Source: an uncultured Rhodospirillaceae bacterium (GTDB lineage: Bacteria; Pseudomonadota; Alphaproteobacteria; Rhodospirillales; Casp-alpha2). From it: a DNA stretch of 64,000 nucleotides. The position numbers and the translations under genes are program-made. The DNA lies in NCBI GenBank assembly GCA_913030825.1, contig CAJWCU010000005.1:1-64000 (forward strand), given 5' to 3'. This document shows positions 18,140 through 29,190 of this stretch, one piece after another; the stretch's first letter is position 1; every line of letters begins with the position of its first letter. The notes under the pieces are model-generated. The model saw only the letters and a program-made list of their open reading frames with translations. It was not told the DNA's origin and searched no databases.

Positions 18140-19804
18140 CTATTTGGCCGCGCCCGGTTTCAGGCTGGTCAGGTTGGTATAGGCGCTGATGTGTTCCAGC
18201 GACGAATGGACATCGACGACGACCGGCCCGTCGTGGGCCAGAGCCTCGGCAACGACTTTTTCGGCTTCCTCGGGCGTGCGGATGGTCAGGCCCTTGGCGC
18301 CGAAGCTTTCGGCCCAGGCGGCGAAGTCCGGGTTTTTCAAATCCGTCGCCTCGACCCGGCCGGGGAAAGTCTTTTCCTGATGCAGGCGGATGGTGCCGTA
18401 GCTGCCGTTGTTCGAGACGAAGACCCGCACCTTGGCGCCATACTGCACGGCGGTCGCCAATTCGTTGCCGGTCATCAGGGTGCCGCCGTCACCGCATAAC
18501 GTCACCACCTGGCGATCGGGATGGCGCAACGCCGCCGCCACGCCGGAGGGCACGCCCATCCCCATGGCGCCGGAGACGGCACCCAGCATCTGATGCGTCG
18601 GCTTGAACGAATAATACCGGTGCAGCCAGGAACTGAAGTTCCCGGCGTCCATGGTGAAGACCGCATCGTCGCCCAATTGTTCCGTGAAAGCATGGATGAC
18701 ACGGCCGAAGTCGACGCCATCGGGCGCGGTCCAGGGCTTCCATTCCGACAATTTGCGGTGCGCGTCGCGAAGACGCTTCAACCATTCGCCCCGGCCCTGG
18801 GGCACGGCATCCGGCTTGACCCCCGCGAGGCGCAGCAGGAAGTCTTCGGGATCGGCGCAGATCGCCTGCGCCGTGTCGAACACATGGTCGAGATGTTCCG
18901 CGTCGGGATAAACGTGGATCAGCGGCTGCTTCGGCTGGGGGGCCAGCGGCAGCAGATAGCCCTGCGTCACCACATCGCCCAGGCGTGTGCCGACGGCGAC
19001 GATCAGATCGGCATCTTCCAGCGTTTCGCGGATCGAGGCCGGGACGCCATAGCCCAGATGGGCCGCAAAATGGTCGTGGTCGTTGGGGAACAGATCTTGG
19101 TTCTTAAAACTGGTCGCGACGGGCAAGGACCAGACCTTGGAACAGGCGAGCAACGCCTCGCGCGCCGACGCCGGGCGCAACAAGGTACCGGCGATGATCA
19201 ACGGCTTCTTGGCGCGGCCGAGGGCGGCGGCCACGGCCTTGATCTGGTCGTCCGTCGCCTTTGGGGGATCGATGGCCAACGGCTCGGCTGCGGCGCCCTC
19301 GATCTCGTCCATCAGCATGTCTTCGGGAAGGACGATGACCGACGGGCCGGGCGTGCCTTCGTTGGCGGCCTTGAAGGCCTCGGCCACGGCGGCGGGCAGA
19401 CGCTCCGGGTCGTGAACTTCTTCGATGAATTTCGCCATGTCGCCGAAGGTGACGCTGTAGTCGACTTCCTGGAACGCCCCCCGGCCCAGGTCGGCACGCG
19501 GCACCTGGCCGATGAACAGGACGAAGGGCACGGCATCCTGCTGCGACGTATGAACGGCGATAGAGGCATTGCAGGCGCCCGGGCCACGGCTGACCATGGC
19601 GACGCCGGTGCCGCCCGTCAGCTTGGCGTCGGCGACGGCCATGAAGCCGGCCCCGCCTTCGTGGCGGCAGGCGACGACCTGGACCTCGTTGCGGCCGTGC
19701 ATGGCATCCAGCACGGAAAGATAGCTTTCGCCGGGCACGCAAAAGACCCGGTCCACGCCGTGGCCCACCATGGTGTCGACAAGGATGTCGGCTGCACGTT
19801 TCAT
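18140..19804 (-). CDS. Thiamine-pyrophosphate enzyme, acetolactate-synthase-like
   Basis: A 554-residue three-domain TPP enzyme. The start is the ATG at 19804, eight bases after GGGAGG; a TTG 18 bases upstream is rejected. The catalytic Glu is in A-C-R-H-E-G-G-A, and the TPP/Mg motif is [11 protein letters not shown] ending near V-S-N-N. The fold is that of acetolactate synthase large subunits, but context (between acyl-CoA ligase and FadB-type genes, no small subunit) suggests a different 2-oxo acid or acyl-CoA lyase or decarboxylase. The exact reaction cannot be read. Confidence 0.88.
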   Translation of the reverse strand: MKRAADILVDTMVGHGVDRVFCVPGESYLSVLDAMHGRNEVQVVACRHEGGAGFMAVADAKLTGGTGVAMVSRGPGACNASIAVHTSQQDAVPFVLFIGQVPRADLGRGAFQEVDYSVTFGDMAKFIEEVHDPERLPAAVAEAFKAANEGTPGPSVIVLPEDMLMDEIEGAAAEPLAIDPPKATDDQIKAVAAALGRAKKPLIIAGTLLRPASAREALLACSKVWSLPVATSFKNQDLFPNDHDHFAAHLGYGVPASIRETLEDADLIVAVGTRLGDVVTQGYLLPLAPQPKQPLIHVYPDAEHLDHVFDTAQAICADPEDFLLRLAGVKPDAVPQGRGEWLKRLRDAHRKLSEWKPWTAPDGVDFGRVIHAFTEQLGDDAVFTMDAGNFSSWLHRYYSFKPTHQMLGAVSGAMGMGVPSGVAAALRHPDRQVVTLCGDGGTLMTGNELATAVQYGAKVRVFVSNNGSYGTIRLHQEKTFPGRVEATDLKNPDFAAWAESFGAKGLTIRTPEEAEKVVAEALAHDGPVVVDVHSSLEHISAYTNLTSLKPGAAK

Positions 19805-19921
19805 TTTTTTGGCCTCCCTCAAGGCAAGGCGCGCGGACGCGCGCCGGATGGTCTGTCGCGGCGCCCGCCGGGCCGCAGATGATGGATGGCGGGCAAAATT
19901 CGGATCGGCGTGTGAGACGCC

Positions 19922-21574
<1,653 letters not shown>

Positions 21575-21797
21575 GGAGTCCTCCTGAGTGGGTATTCTGT
21601 TCTTTGATACCCGGCCTTCCAGGCCGGTTCGGCAAGGACTATGGCGGCTGGATGCGCCCCAAATCAAGTTTCCATGAAAGCGCCGTTCGCATGGCGAAAC
21701 GTGGCGTGGCAGGGTCTTGTATTCCCATGAGGTTGCGGCAACACTTCGGGCGCTTTTACCGGCCTTTCAACAAACAACTCTTTCAAGGACCCGACCA

Positions 21798-23021
21798 ATG
21801 GACCTCACCCCCTCCCCCCGCACACAGGAATTGGCGGAAAAGCTGACGGCTTTCATGGACGCCGAGGTCTATCCCAACGAAGCCCTGTTCCAAGAACAAC
21901 TGGATGCCGGCGACACCCGTTGGAAGGTCGTGCCCATCGTCGAGGAATTGAAGGAAAAGGCCAAGGCGGCGGGCCTGTGGAATCTGTTCCTGCCGGAAAG
22001 CGACCTGGGCGCCGGTCTGACCAATCTGGAATACGCGCCGCTCTGTGAAATCATGGGCCGCGTGCCCTGGGCGCCCGAAGTCTTCAACTGCAACGCGCCG
22101 GACACCGGCAACATGGAAACCCTGGTGCGCTACGGCGACGATGCGCAGAAGGAACAATGGCTGAAACCACTGCTGGCGGGCGATATCCGGTCGGCCTTTG
22201 CGATGACCGAGCCGGAGGTTGCGTCTTCCGACGCGACCAACATCCAATGCCGGATCGAACGCGACGGCGACGAATACGTCATCAACGGCCGCAAATGGTG
22301 GACCTCGGGCGTCGGCTCGCCCCATTGCAAGGTTCTGATCGTGATGGGTAAGAACGACCCGAACGCCGAAACCTACCGCCAGCAGTCAATGATCCTGGTG
22401 CCGGTCGACACGGCGGGCGTGACGGTGGAACGGATGCTCGATGTCATGGGCTTCGACGACGCGCCGCACGGCCACGGCGAGGTCACCTTCGACAATGTCC
22501 GCGTGCCCGCCGGAAACATGCTGCTGGGCGAAGGCCGCGGCTTCGAAATCGCCCAAGGCCGCCTGGGCCCGGGGCGCATTCACCATTGCATGCGGATCAT
22601 CGGCATCGCCGAACGGACACTGGAAATGATGTGCCAGCGGGCGACCGAGCGCGTGACCTGGGGCAAGGCGCTGGCCGACCGTGGCATCACCCAGGAACGC
22701 ATCGCCGAGAGCCGCATCGAGATCGAAATGTGCCGTCTGCTGGTCCTGAAGGCCGCCTATATGATGGATACCGTCGGCAACAAAGCCGCCCGTCAGGAAA
22801 TCGCGATGATCAAGGTCGCGGCGCCCAACATGGCGCTGGAGGTTCTCGACCGCGCCATGCAGTTGTTCGGCGGCGCCGGAATCAGCCAGGATACGCCGCT
22901 GAGCTATTTCTGGTCGCGCATGCGAGCCATGCGCTACGCCGACGGGCCGGATGAAGTCCACCGCCGTCAGATCGCCCGCATGGAACTGCGGCGGCAAGTG
23001 AACTGGCCGCCCCGGACTTAA
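21798..23021 (+). CDS. Acyl-CoA dehydrogenase
   Basis: A 407-residue flavoprotein of the acyl-CoA dehydrogenase family, starting at M-D-L-T-P-S-P after an AAGGA site. Family marks include [16 protein letters not shown] (FAD-binding region), [11 protein letters not shown], and the C-terminal [14 protein letters not shown]. The N-terminal segment and length match the ACAD10/11-like or long-chain group. It carries out the first oxidation of an acyl-CoA, passing electrons to ETF. It is divergent from the acyl-CoA ligase, with which it forms a complete activation and beta-oxidation set. Confidence 0.92.
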   Translation: MDLTPSPRTQELAEKLTAFMDAEVYPNEALFQEQLDAGDTRWKVVPIVEELKEKAKAAGLWNLFLPESDLGAGLTNLEYAPLCEIMGRVPWAPEVFNCNAPDTGNMETLVRYGDDAQKEQWLKPLLAGDIRSAFAMTEPEVASSDATNIQCRIERDGDEYVINGRKWWTSGVGSPHCKVLIVMGKNDPNAETYRQQSMILVPVDTAGVTVERMLDVMGFDDAPHGHGEVTFDNVRVPAGNMLLGEGRGFEIAQGRLGPGRIHHCMRIIGIAERTLEMMCQRATERVTWGKALADRGITQERIAESRIEIEMCRLLVLKAAYMMDTVGNKAARQEIAMIKVAAPNMALEVLDRAMQLFGGAGISQDTPLSYFWSRMRAMRYADGPDEVHRRQIARMELRRQVNWPPRT

Positions 23022-23203
23022 GCTTTTATTGTCTTCGAAAACTAAAAATCCGGTGTTTCCAAAAATTCATATTTTCAGGAAATGCCGGACCAATATTCGA
23101 AAAAGCCTCCTATGGCACTGTTCTAAATAGACGATTTGTCTCGATTTTGATTTTTTCAACGCTGCAGGCGGCGCTGACCCGTCCCTGCAAATCGTCACCG
23201 CCA
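23022..23203. other. Non-coding gap between acyl-CoA dehydrogenase and cold-shock promoter
   Basis: AT-richer than its surroundings, no open frame worth calling and no clear terminator after the dehydrogenase gene. I see nothing further in it. Confidence 0.6.
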
Positions 23204-23232
23204 TTGACATTCTGATCGCCTTCCCCTCATAT
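23204..23232 (+). promoter_or_regulatory. Sigma-70-type promoter of the cold-shock gene
   Basis: A perfect TTGACA (-35, 23204-23209), a 17-base spacer, and TCATAT (-10, 23227-23232). Transcription would start near 23239, leaving an untranslated leader of about 145 bases before the cold-shock ATG. Long leaders are usual for cspA-type genes and control mRNA stability at low temperature. Confidence 0.6.
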
Positions 23233-23383
23233 GAGTTTCACGTGTTACATTTGTTACGTCGATCCGAGATAACCGGCATGCCGGATAGCTTCGTTAACCC
23301 CTGACAATGTGGACGTTACACCGCCGCGCCGCCGCTAGGTGCGGGGCGCGTTTGCTTCATCCATTGAACGAGGAAAAACGACA

Positions 23384-23593
23384 ATGGCTACTGGTACCGT
23401 TAAATGGTTCAACCCGACTAAGGGTTATGGCTTCATTCAGCCCGACGACGGCTCGAAGGATGCTTTCGTGCACATTTCCGCCGTCGAACGCGCCGGCATG
23501 CACACCCTGAACGAAGGCCAGAAGGTCACTTTCGACCTTCAGCCCGGTCAGAACGGCAAGTCTTCCGCCGAGAACCTGGCGATCGCCGACTAA
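23384..23593 (+). CDS. Cold-shock protein (CspA family)
   Basis: A 69-residue single cold-shock domain. RNA-binding motifs RNP1 (K-G-Y-G-F-I) and RNP2 (V-F-V-H-like: A-F-V-H-I) are both present, with the normal opening GTVKWFNPTKG. Such proteins bind single-stranded RNA or DNA and act as RNA chaperones. A GAGGAAAAA ribosome site precedes the ATG. It has its own promoter and leader and is followed by a strong hairpin. Confidence 0.97.
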   Translation: MATGTVKWFNPTKGYGFIQPDDGSKDAFVHISAVERAGMHTLNEGQKVTFDLQPGQNGKSSAENLAIAD

Positions 23594-23604
23594 CGCCTGC
23601 CGGA

Positions 23605-23630
23605 TCGCTCCCGGCAATAGCCGGGAGCGA
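23605..23630 (+). terminator. Hairpin after the cold-shock gene
   Basis: An 11-bp perfect stem (TCGCTCCCGGC / GCCGGGAGCGA) with an AATA loop, 11 bases after the stop codon. There is no T-run, so it may be a stabilising 3' hairpin or a weak terminator rather than a classical intrinsic terminator. Confidence 0.7.
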
Positions 23631-23699
23631 CCCAGACTGCCTTCGGCCGCGCGAAAACCGTGCCGCCTCCTGAAATAATAAAAAATAAGGAGACCCGTC

Positions 23700-24002
23700 A
23701 TGGTGACCACCAGTCGGCAACAAGCTTCTGCACGCTCTCGGGCGGAAGAGGAATTTCTCGCCGCCCAGAAGAAAAGCAAGGCGGTTGTGAAGGAAAAGGA
23801 ACGGCTGCACGACGAAAAGTCGCAGCATGTGGCGGGCCTGAAGGCCAAACGTTTGGCCAAGGAAGCCGCAGAGCGCGACGCGGCAGCCGCCGCTCCGGCA
23901 AAACCGGCAAAGTCCGCCCGGAAATCGACCGGGAAAACAGCCGACAAAGAACCCGCGCATAAAAATCCCGCTCAAAAGTTGCCGCAGTTCCATCGCTTCT
24001 AG
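23700..24002 (+). CDS. Small lysine/alanine-rich protein
   Basis: A 100-residue basic protein after a good AAGGAG ribosome site (spacing about 8). The first 60 residues are a charged helix (Glu, Lys, Arg with Ala) likely to form a coiled coil; the rest is a Lys/Ala/Pro-rich histone-like tail (AKPAKSARKSTGKTADK). No family recognised. The composition suggests nucleic-acid binding, and position right after a cold-shock gene suggests a stress role, but both are inference. Confidence 0.65.
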   Translation: MVTTSRQQASARSRAEEEFLAAQKKSKAVVKEKERLHDEKSQHVAGLKAKRLAKEAAERDAAAAAPAKPAKSARKSTGKTADKEPAHKNPAQKLPQFHRF

Positions 24003-24060
24003 ACTTGGTTAAGGGCTGCCGTACCGGCAGGCCCGCCATCACACGGAACAGGCCAGACAC

Positions 24061-24270
24061 ATGGATGACCGCGACCCGCCCGGGCGCCCGAAGCCGCCTT
24101 CGGAGCGTTCGCCGATGCCTCCTTCTTCGACAGATGCGGAAATCGACGACAAAGTAGCCGCCGACCGCAAAAGCGTGCTTTCCATGGCAGATGACCTCCG
24201 CAGTTCCTTGCGCCGCGATCAACGCCGCCGGGAGCAGGCGGAAGAAGAGGCCAAACCGTCCCGGCGATGA
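24061..24270 (+). CDS. Small charged hypothetical protein
   Basis: A 69-residue frame rich in Arg, Asp, Pro and Ser, with a likely helix in the second half (MADDLRSSLRRDQRRREQAEE). The ribosome site is weak. It lies between two other small genes in the same direction (58 bp and 36 bp gaps), which supports it as part of a small operon, but coding potential is modest and no family is recognised. Confidence 0.45.
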   Translation: MDDRDPPGRPKPPSERSPMPPSSTDAEIDDKVAADRKSVLSMADDLRSSLRRDQRRREQAEEEAKPSRR

Positions 24271-24306
24271 ATTACTCGCCGCCTTCAAGACAAGGATTTC
24301 AAGACC

Positions 24307-24519
24307 GTGAGCCAGGTCCTGCCCCACGACATTCTCGACGCTAATACCGAGAGCGAGGTGATCGGTCGAAGCAGCCCGAAGGCCCGGCGCTGCCTGCGTT
24401 GCGACACGCGCTTCGACAGCGCCTGGTCCGGCGAACGGATCTGCCCGCGCTGCAAAGGTTCCAGCGCCTGGCGAAACGGCGACCCCCTGCCCAGTCGCGC
24501 CGCGACCGATAAACGCTGA
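24307..24519 (+). CDS. Small zinc-ribbon-like protein
   Basis: A 70-residue protein from a GTG start with AAGGA upstream. It contains two Cys pairs, C-L-R-C and C-P-R-C, 17 residues apart, forming a typical zinc ribbon (RRCLRCDTRFDSAWSGE then ICPRCKGSS). Similar tiny zinc-ribbon proteins are widespread in alphaproteobacteria and uncharacterised. It may bind nucleic acid or a protein partner. Confidence 0.75.
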   Translation: MSQVLPHDILDANTESEVIGRSSPKARRCLRCDTRFDSAWSGERICPRCKGSSAWRNGDPLPSRAATDKR

Positions 24520-24738
24520 CCGCGCGCCCGCGTCATTTCTTCGACGCGGCGGCTAGGCTTCAGCCCAAATTTGCCATCGCATAACCGGTTGTGTAAGGTC
24601 TGAGGACCGGTCGATGCCGGTCCCGTGGCCCCGGGCGATGCCTGCCGGGCCTGTCCGAGAAAATCGGAACGCGCGCCAGCGCTTGGCGCCGGAATTCCAC
24701 TCACTCCCCCTAAGTCCATAAAAAGACAAAGGATTGTT

Positions 24739-25812
24739 ATGTTCAAAAAGCGAAACCTGCTCGTCAGGTCGGGCTTTTGCGCCCTTTTGCTTGCCGTAAC
24801 GACGGCGAGCCCGCAAACCGCCATTGCGCAGCCGACGCCCGGACTGCCCGGTGCCGCCGCGATCACCGCCGCCGCCCGCACCGACAGCCCCGCCGATATG
24901 AACTTGGCGCTGGTCCAGGCCATCGCCGCCAATCCGCGCCGGGTCGACGATCTGGTCGCCTTCGCCACGGCCCAGGCGCCCGGCCACCGTGACAGCATGG
25001 TTTCGGCGGCAGCCGCCGCTTTCCCGGCCTTCGCTCCCCGCATTCGGTCGGCGGCAACGGGGACCGGCGGGGCGAGCGCCCGCTCGGCTTCCGCCACGGC
25101 GTCGGCCGCCGCCCCGGCACAGTCTGCCGCAATCAACGCCGCCGCTCTTCCCGCCACCGCAGCCGACAAAGGTAAATGGAGCGGCGAAATCGACGTCGGC
25201 GGCAGCCGCGCCACCGGTAACACGGAGAGCGAGCAGGTCAATGCCGCCCTTAAGATCGGCTACGCAAGCGGCCCTTGGGAAAGTACCGCCAACGTCAGCT
25301 ACGACTTCGCCAAGGACAGCGGCGAGATCAATACCCAACGCCTGCGCGTCGGCGGCAACACGAAGTACCGCTTCACCGACCGGTTCTTCGCCTATGGTCT
25401 GATCGATTACGACGACGACCGGTTCAGCGGCTTCAACTACGAACTTACCCAATCCGGCGGCCTGGGATACCGGCCGATCCACACGGACGAATGGGAAGTC
25501 GAGGTTTCCGCCGGCCCGGCCCTTCGCATCAGCGAGCGCAAGGACAACGGCGAACAAGACGTGGAGCCCGGCGTTCGCGGCGATCTCCGGATTGCCTGGA
25601 ACATCACCGAGGACTCGAGCCTGACCAATACCTCGTCGGTTACCTGGGGCCAGGAACGGATGATGATGGAAAACACCACGGCGTTAACCATGAAGGTGAT
25701 TGGGCAGTTATCCGGGCGCCTGTCCTACAACATCCGCCACAACACGGACGTCCCCCAAGGAACGGACGGCACGGATACCCTGACCAAGGCATCGTTGGTC
25801 TACGCGTTCTGA
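24739..25812 (+). CDS. DUF481-family outer-membrane protein
   Basis: A 357-residue protein with a Sec signal (basic start, cleavage near A-I-A-Q). Residues about 30-145 are Ala-rich and disordered. The C-terminal about 210 residues are amphipathic beta strands beginning KGKWSGEIDVGGSRATGNTE, characteristic of DUF481 (YdiY-like), and ending in a Tyr-Ala-Phe C-terminus typical of outer-membrane barrels recognised by the BAM complex. Function of the family is unknown; some members respond to salt or acid. The long Ala-rich N-terminal spacer is unusual. A 219-bp gap upstream separates it from the small genes. Confidence 0.85.
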   Translation: MFKKRNLLVRSGFCALLLAVTTASPQTAIAQPTPGLPGAAAITAAARTDSPADMNLALVQAIAANPRRVDDLVAFATAQAPGHRDSMVSAAAAAFPAFAPRIRSAATGTGGASARSASATASAAAPAQSAAINAAALPATAADKGKWSGEIDVGGSRATGNTESEQVNAALKIGYASGPWESTANVSYDFAKDSGEINTQRLRVGGNTKYRFTDRFFAYGLIDYDDDRFSGFNYELTQSGGLGYRPIHTDEWEVEVSAGPALRISERKDNGEQDVEPGVRGDLRIAWNITEDSSLTNTSSVTWGQERMMMENTTALTMKVIGQLSGRLSYNIRHNTDVPQGTDGTDTLTKASLVYAF

Positions 25813-25838
25813 CCGATGGGGCGGCGGCCCCTGGCCGA

Positions 25839-26885
25839 TCAATCCCGACCGGCGTCCTTGATCAGGTCCCAGGCGATGGACGACAGGTTGCGGCAGACGT
25901 CCTTGCGCTGCAAGGCGGCGGCGCTGGTTGCGTTGCCGTCGAGGCCACGTTTGTAAACGCCCTGGGCAATCGCGCCCAGGCGGAACAGCGCCAGCACCAG
26001 ATAGAACGTCCAATCGCCCGTACCGGCCCGGCCCGTGCGCGCGGCATAAGCGGCCAGGTAATCCTTTTCCGCCGGGATGCCCGTGACCGCCGGGTTGTTC
26101 GACCGAAGGTCGCCGCGCCGGGGATCGGGCATGTGATAGGGCAGGCAGTTATAGGCGAGATCGGCGAGCGGATCGCCCAATGTCGACAACTCCCAATCGA
26201 CGACCGCCAAGACGCGCGGTTCCGTCGGATGAAAGATCATGTTCTCCAGGCGGAAATCGCCGTGGGCGATGGTCGTCTCGGCGTCCGCCGGCACGTTTTC
26301 CGGTAGCCAGTCGATCAACCGGTTCATGGTTTCGAGATCGTCCGTGGCGGACGCCTGGTACTGTCCGGTCCACCGTTTGACCTGACGCGCGGCATAGCCG
26401 CCTTCGCGGCCGAAATCGACCAGCCCGGCGGCCCGCCAATCAACGGTATGGAGCTTGGCCAGCGTGTCGTTCATGGAATCGTAGACGGCGGCCCGCTCCG
26501 CCGCCTCCATGCCCGGCAATTCCATTTCGCTGAACACGCGCCCCTCGACATGCCCCATGACATAGAACGCCTGGCCGATGACCGCATCATCCATGCAAAG
26601 CACCAGCGGGTCGGCCACGGGCACATCCGTGTCCTTCAGCGCCGACATGATGCGGAATTCCCGGTCGACCGCATGGGCCGAAGGCAACAGGTCGCCCGGC
26701 GGCTTCTTGCGCAGGACGTAACGGCGGCCCGCCGCATCGGTCAATTCGAAGGTCGGGTTCGACATGCCGCCGGCGAATTGGCGCGCCGAGATGGGCGGCG
26801 TCACGCCGTCCAGCCGCTCCGCAAGGAAGGCCGCCAGGGATTGCAGGTCGAGAACATGGGGATCGGTCGAGGGTGCATCGGTCAT
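25839..26885 (-). CDS. ACAD10-like phosphotransferase (APH family)
   Basis: A 348-residue kinase-fold protein of the aminoglycoside phosphotransferase superfamily. Key motifs: RKKPPGD nucleotide loop, A-H-G-D-F-R-L-E-N catalytic loop and V-V-D-W-E-L-S-T-L-G-D-P metal-binding segment. This subgroup matches the kinase domain of human ACAD10 and is normally found with acyl-CoA dehydrogenases, where it is thought to phosphorylate hydroxylated acyl chains. Here the neighbouring CoA transferase and nearby dehydrogenases fit that role. It is convergent with the DUF481 gene. Confidence 0.88.
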   Translation of the reverse strand: MTDAPSTDPHVLDLQSLAAFLAERLDGVTPPISARQFAGGMSNPTFELTDAAGRRYVLRKKPPGDLLPSAHAVDREFRIMSALKDTDVPVADPLVLCMDDAVIGQAFYVMGHVEGRVFSEMELPGMEAAERAAVYDSMNDTLAKLHTVDWRAAGLVDFGREGGYAARQVKRWTGQYQASATDDLETMNRLIDWLPENVPADAETTIAHGDFRLENMIFHPTEPRVLAVVDWELSTLGDPLADLAYNCLPYHMPDPRRGDLRSNNPAVTGIPAEKDYLAAYAARTGRAGTGDWTFYLVLALFRLGAIAQGVYKRGLDGNATSAAALQRKDVCRNLSSIAWDLIKDAGRD

Positions 26886-26931
26886 AACGGCAAGACTTAT
26901 AGTCGAGGTTCATGCCGTTTGACGACCTCCT

Positions 26932-27546
26932 TCAATCGGAGGACAGCCAATTGGCGTCTTTGCGGCCTCCCGTCAGCTCCGTTTCCAGGCCTTCCGGCGC
27001 GAAGGCATCGACGGGCGGCGCGATACGGTCCAGCAGGTCGCGGGAAATGAACGGTTTGATCTTTTCCGGCACTTCGTCGTAACGCAGCTTCTGATGAAGG
27101 ATTTGCGCCGTGAAGAAATCGACCATGATTTCGCGCAAGTCGCCCAGGGTCAGCTCATGGGTCTCCCGCCAGAGCATCCGGTGGAGGCCGTGGGCGTTGC
27201 GAATCGTTTCGACGAAGGTCTCCCGGGGACAGGGCTTCTTGATCCCGAAATGGGCGGCCTTCATGCGGCGCGAATATTGAAGGGCCTGATCCGATTCCGA
27301 AATCACGATCCGAACGGTCTGCGGATAATTCTCGGCAAGGTGGGAGAGCATCGAATTGACGTTCACACCCGGCGCGTCGGCATCGACGACGCAGACATCG
27401 AATTCGTCGTCGCGCAGCCATCCCATCGCCTTTGCCGTTCCTTCGGCAAAGACCATCTCCCATTCCCCTTCCAGGTCCTTGAGCCCCGCGCGCAGGGCCC
27501 CCAGAACCTGAATATCGCCATCGATGAAGAGTATTCGGGGAATCAT
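26932..27546 (-). CDS. Response regulator with a short helical output region
   Basis: A 204-residue protein: an N-terminal receiver domain (IPRILFIDGD acidic pair; phospho-acceptor Asp in CVVDADAPG; Lys in IKKPC) and a C-terminal about 80 residues of helical sequence without a DNA-binding motif. The receiver is somewhat diverged, so phosphorylation is likely but not certain. It lies between the ACAD10-like kinase and the CaiB-type gene, all on the minus strand, without an adjacent histidine kinase. Confidence 0.82.
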   Translation of the reverse strand: MIPRILFIDGDIQVLGALRAGLKDLEGEWEMVFAEGTAKAMGWLRDDEFDVCVVDADAPGVNVNSMLSHLAENYPQTVRIVISESDQALQYSRRMKAAHFGIKKPCPRETFVETIRNAHGLHRMLWRETHELTLGDLREIMVDFFTAQILHQKLRYDEVPEKIKPFISRDLLDRIAPPVDAFAPEGLETELTGGRKDANWLSSD

Positions 27547-27639
27547 CGGCCATGCACTCCCGAAAAACCGGCAAAAGAGTGATTATACGACCGATTTTCG
27601 GGAACTGAATTGATTTGGCGCAGTTCGGTGGCGGCGGGA

Positions 27640-28839
27640 TCAGACGGCCTTGTCCGCCTTCAGCCCCGCGATTTCATCCGCCGAATAGCCCATTTCGGAC
27701 AGCAAGACGTCCGTGTCCTGGCCCAACAGCGGCGGCGGCGTATCCGTCGCCACCGGTTCGCGGTCGATCTTGATCCCCGCCCGGGCAACCTGCACGTCGC
27801 GGCCGACGCCGGGCACATCCTTGAAGGTCGCGATCAGGCCCCGGCCCGCGATCTGCGGATGGGCCAGAATCTGCGACGTGGTCAGGACCGGCCCCGACGG
27901 CACCCCGGCGGCGATCAGCTTTTCCACCCAATGATCGGCCGAGTTCGACGCCATGGCTTCTTCCAGCAATTCGGTGAGTGCGGGGCGATTGTCCAACCGC
28001 GCCTGGCGTTCGGCGAAGCGCGGATCGGTCTTCAGGTCCGGCCGGCCCACGACGTCGCAGACGGCTTCGAACTGTTCCTGTTTGTTGGCCGCGATGTTGA
28101 TCGGGCCGTCGCCGGTGTTGAAGGTGCCGGACGGGCTGGCGGTGAAGTTGTTGTTGCCCATGGGCTGTTGTTCCATGCCCAACTGCAGGTAGTTGGAGAC
28201 GACCCAGCCCATGGTCGACAGCACGGCTTCCAGCATCGCGACATCGATGAAGCAGCCGCGGTTATTCGGATCGGTATTGCCCAGCGCCGACGCCACGGCG
28301 AAGGCCGCCGTCATGCCGCCGATGGTGTCCGCCATGGGATAGCCGACCCGCAAGGGGGCCGTTTCCGGCGTGCCGGTCACCGCCATGACGCCCGACATGC
28401 CCTGTACGATCTGGTCGTAGGCGGGGGCCTTTTTCAGCGGACCGTCCTGGCCGAAGCCGGAGATCGCGCAATAGATCAGATTGGGGTGATCCTTTTTCAA
28501 AACCTCGTAGCCGACGCCCAGGCGATCCATGACGCCGGGGCGGAAGTTCTCGATCAGCACGTCCGAGGTCGCGAGCAGCCGGTGAAAAACCTCCTGCCCC
28601 TTTTCGGATTTCAGATTGATGGTGATCGAGCGTTTGCCCGTGTTCTGAGCCAGGAACGACGTGCCCATGCCCTTCTTGTTCAATTCGGGATCGGCGCCCA
28701 GTTCGCGGGCCAGGTCGCCCTTGCCGGGGACCTCCACCTTGATGACGTCGGCGCCCATATGGGCCAGTTGGTGACAGCAGAAGGGCCCGGCCAAAACGTT
28801 GGTCAGGTCGAGAATGCGGATGCCGGCTAGGGGCTTCAA
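27640..28839 (-). CDS. CaiB/BaiF-family CoA transferase
   Basis: A 399-residue class III CoA transferase. Typical segments: LAGIRILDLTNVLAGPFC, GADVIKVE, N-L-K-S-E-K-G, L-I-E-N-F-R-P-G and Y-C-A-I-S-G-F-G-Q-D-G-P. The catalytic Asp lies in F-I-D-V-A-M-L-E-A. It moves CoA between organic acids, for example succinyl-CoA and a dicarboxylate. Its partners cannot be read from the sequence. Divergent upstream region of 351 bp separates it from the glutaredoxin-DinB gene. Confidence 0.9.
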   Translation of the reverse strand: MKPLAGIRILDLTNVLAGPFCCHQLAHMGADVIKVEVPGKGDLARELGADPELNKKGMGTSFLAQNTGKRSITINLKSEKGQEVFHRLLATSDVLIENFRPGVMDRLGVGYEVLKKDHPNLIYCAISGFGQDGPLKKAPAYDQIVQGMSGVMAVTGTPETAPLRVGYPMADTIGGMTAAFAVASALGNTDPNNRGCFIDVAMLEAVLSTMGWVVSNYLQLGMEQQPMGNNNFTASPSGTFNTGDGPINIAANKQEQFEAVCDVVGRPDLKTDPRFAERQARLDNRPALTELLEEAMASNSADHWVEKLIAAGVPSGPVLTTSQILAHPQIAGRGLIATFKDVPGVGRDVQVARAGIKIDREPVATDTPPPLLGQDTDVLLSEMGYSADEIAGLKADKAV

Positions 28840-29190
28840 GGGTGGTCTCCTCGGGCGGGTCGGTGTGGTTTCTTGGTTTCGGGCGCCAGATTAACGCCCC
28901 CGCACCAAGCGGCAAGACTTCGTTTTTCTATGACGGGTTTTGAGAAAAGCTCAGGCCGCTTAGTCGTCGGCGGCATCAATCTGTTTCCGCGCCTTCAGGA
29001 TGCCGATGGCTTACTCTAATTAGTTGATGGAGGCGAGGCGCACCCCGCGCCCGCTTTTCCGCCAGAACGAGCGTCCGCAACGACGCCGCAATGGGCGCAG
29101 TTCTGTTGACTCCCGCCATTCCGAAGCTCAACTTGTATACAATCAAGGGGCTGGAAATCACCCTTCCAAAACACATCAAGGAAACATCTC
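28840..29190. other. Divergent intergenic region
   Basis: No gene called. On the minus strand 28960-29010 reads a short run (GILKARKQIDAADD then stop) that could be the end of a decayed gene. A palindromic operator lies at 29133-29142 near the start of the plus-strand operon. Confidence 0.4.
29133..29142. promoter_or_regulatory. TTGTATACAA palindrome, candidate GntR-family operator
   Basis: A perfect 10-base palindrome 48 bp upstream of the glutaredoxin-DinB gene, near a TTGACT element (29106-29111). TGTATACA-type palindromes are bound by FCD-subgroup GntR regulators. The same site occurs between the divergent MFS genes at 47211-47220. No GntR gene is in the window. Confidence 0.5.

Noticed and set aside
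18521-19882. 453-residue plus-strand open frame
   Set aside because: Antisense shadow of the TPP enzyme gene.
28960-29010. Short minus-strand coding-like remnant (GILKARKQIDAADD)
   Set aside because: Only 15 codons long with a stop immediately upstream; too short to call as a pseudogene.
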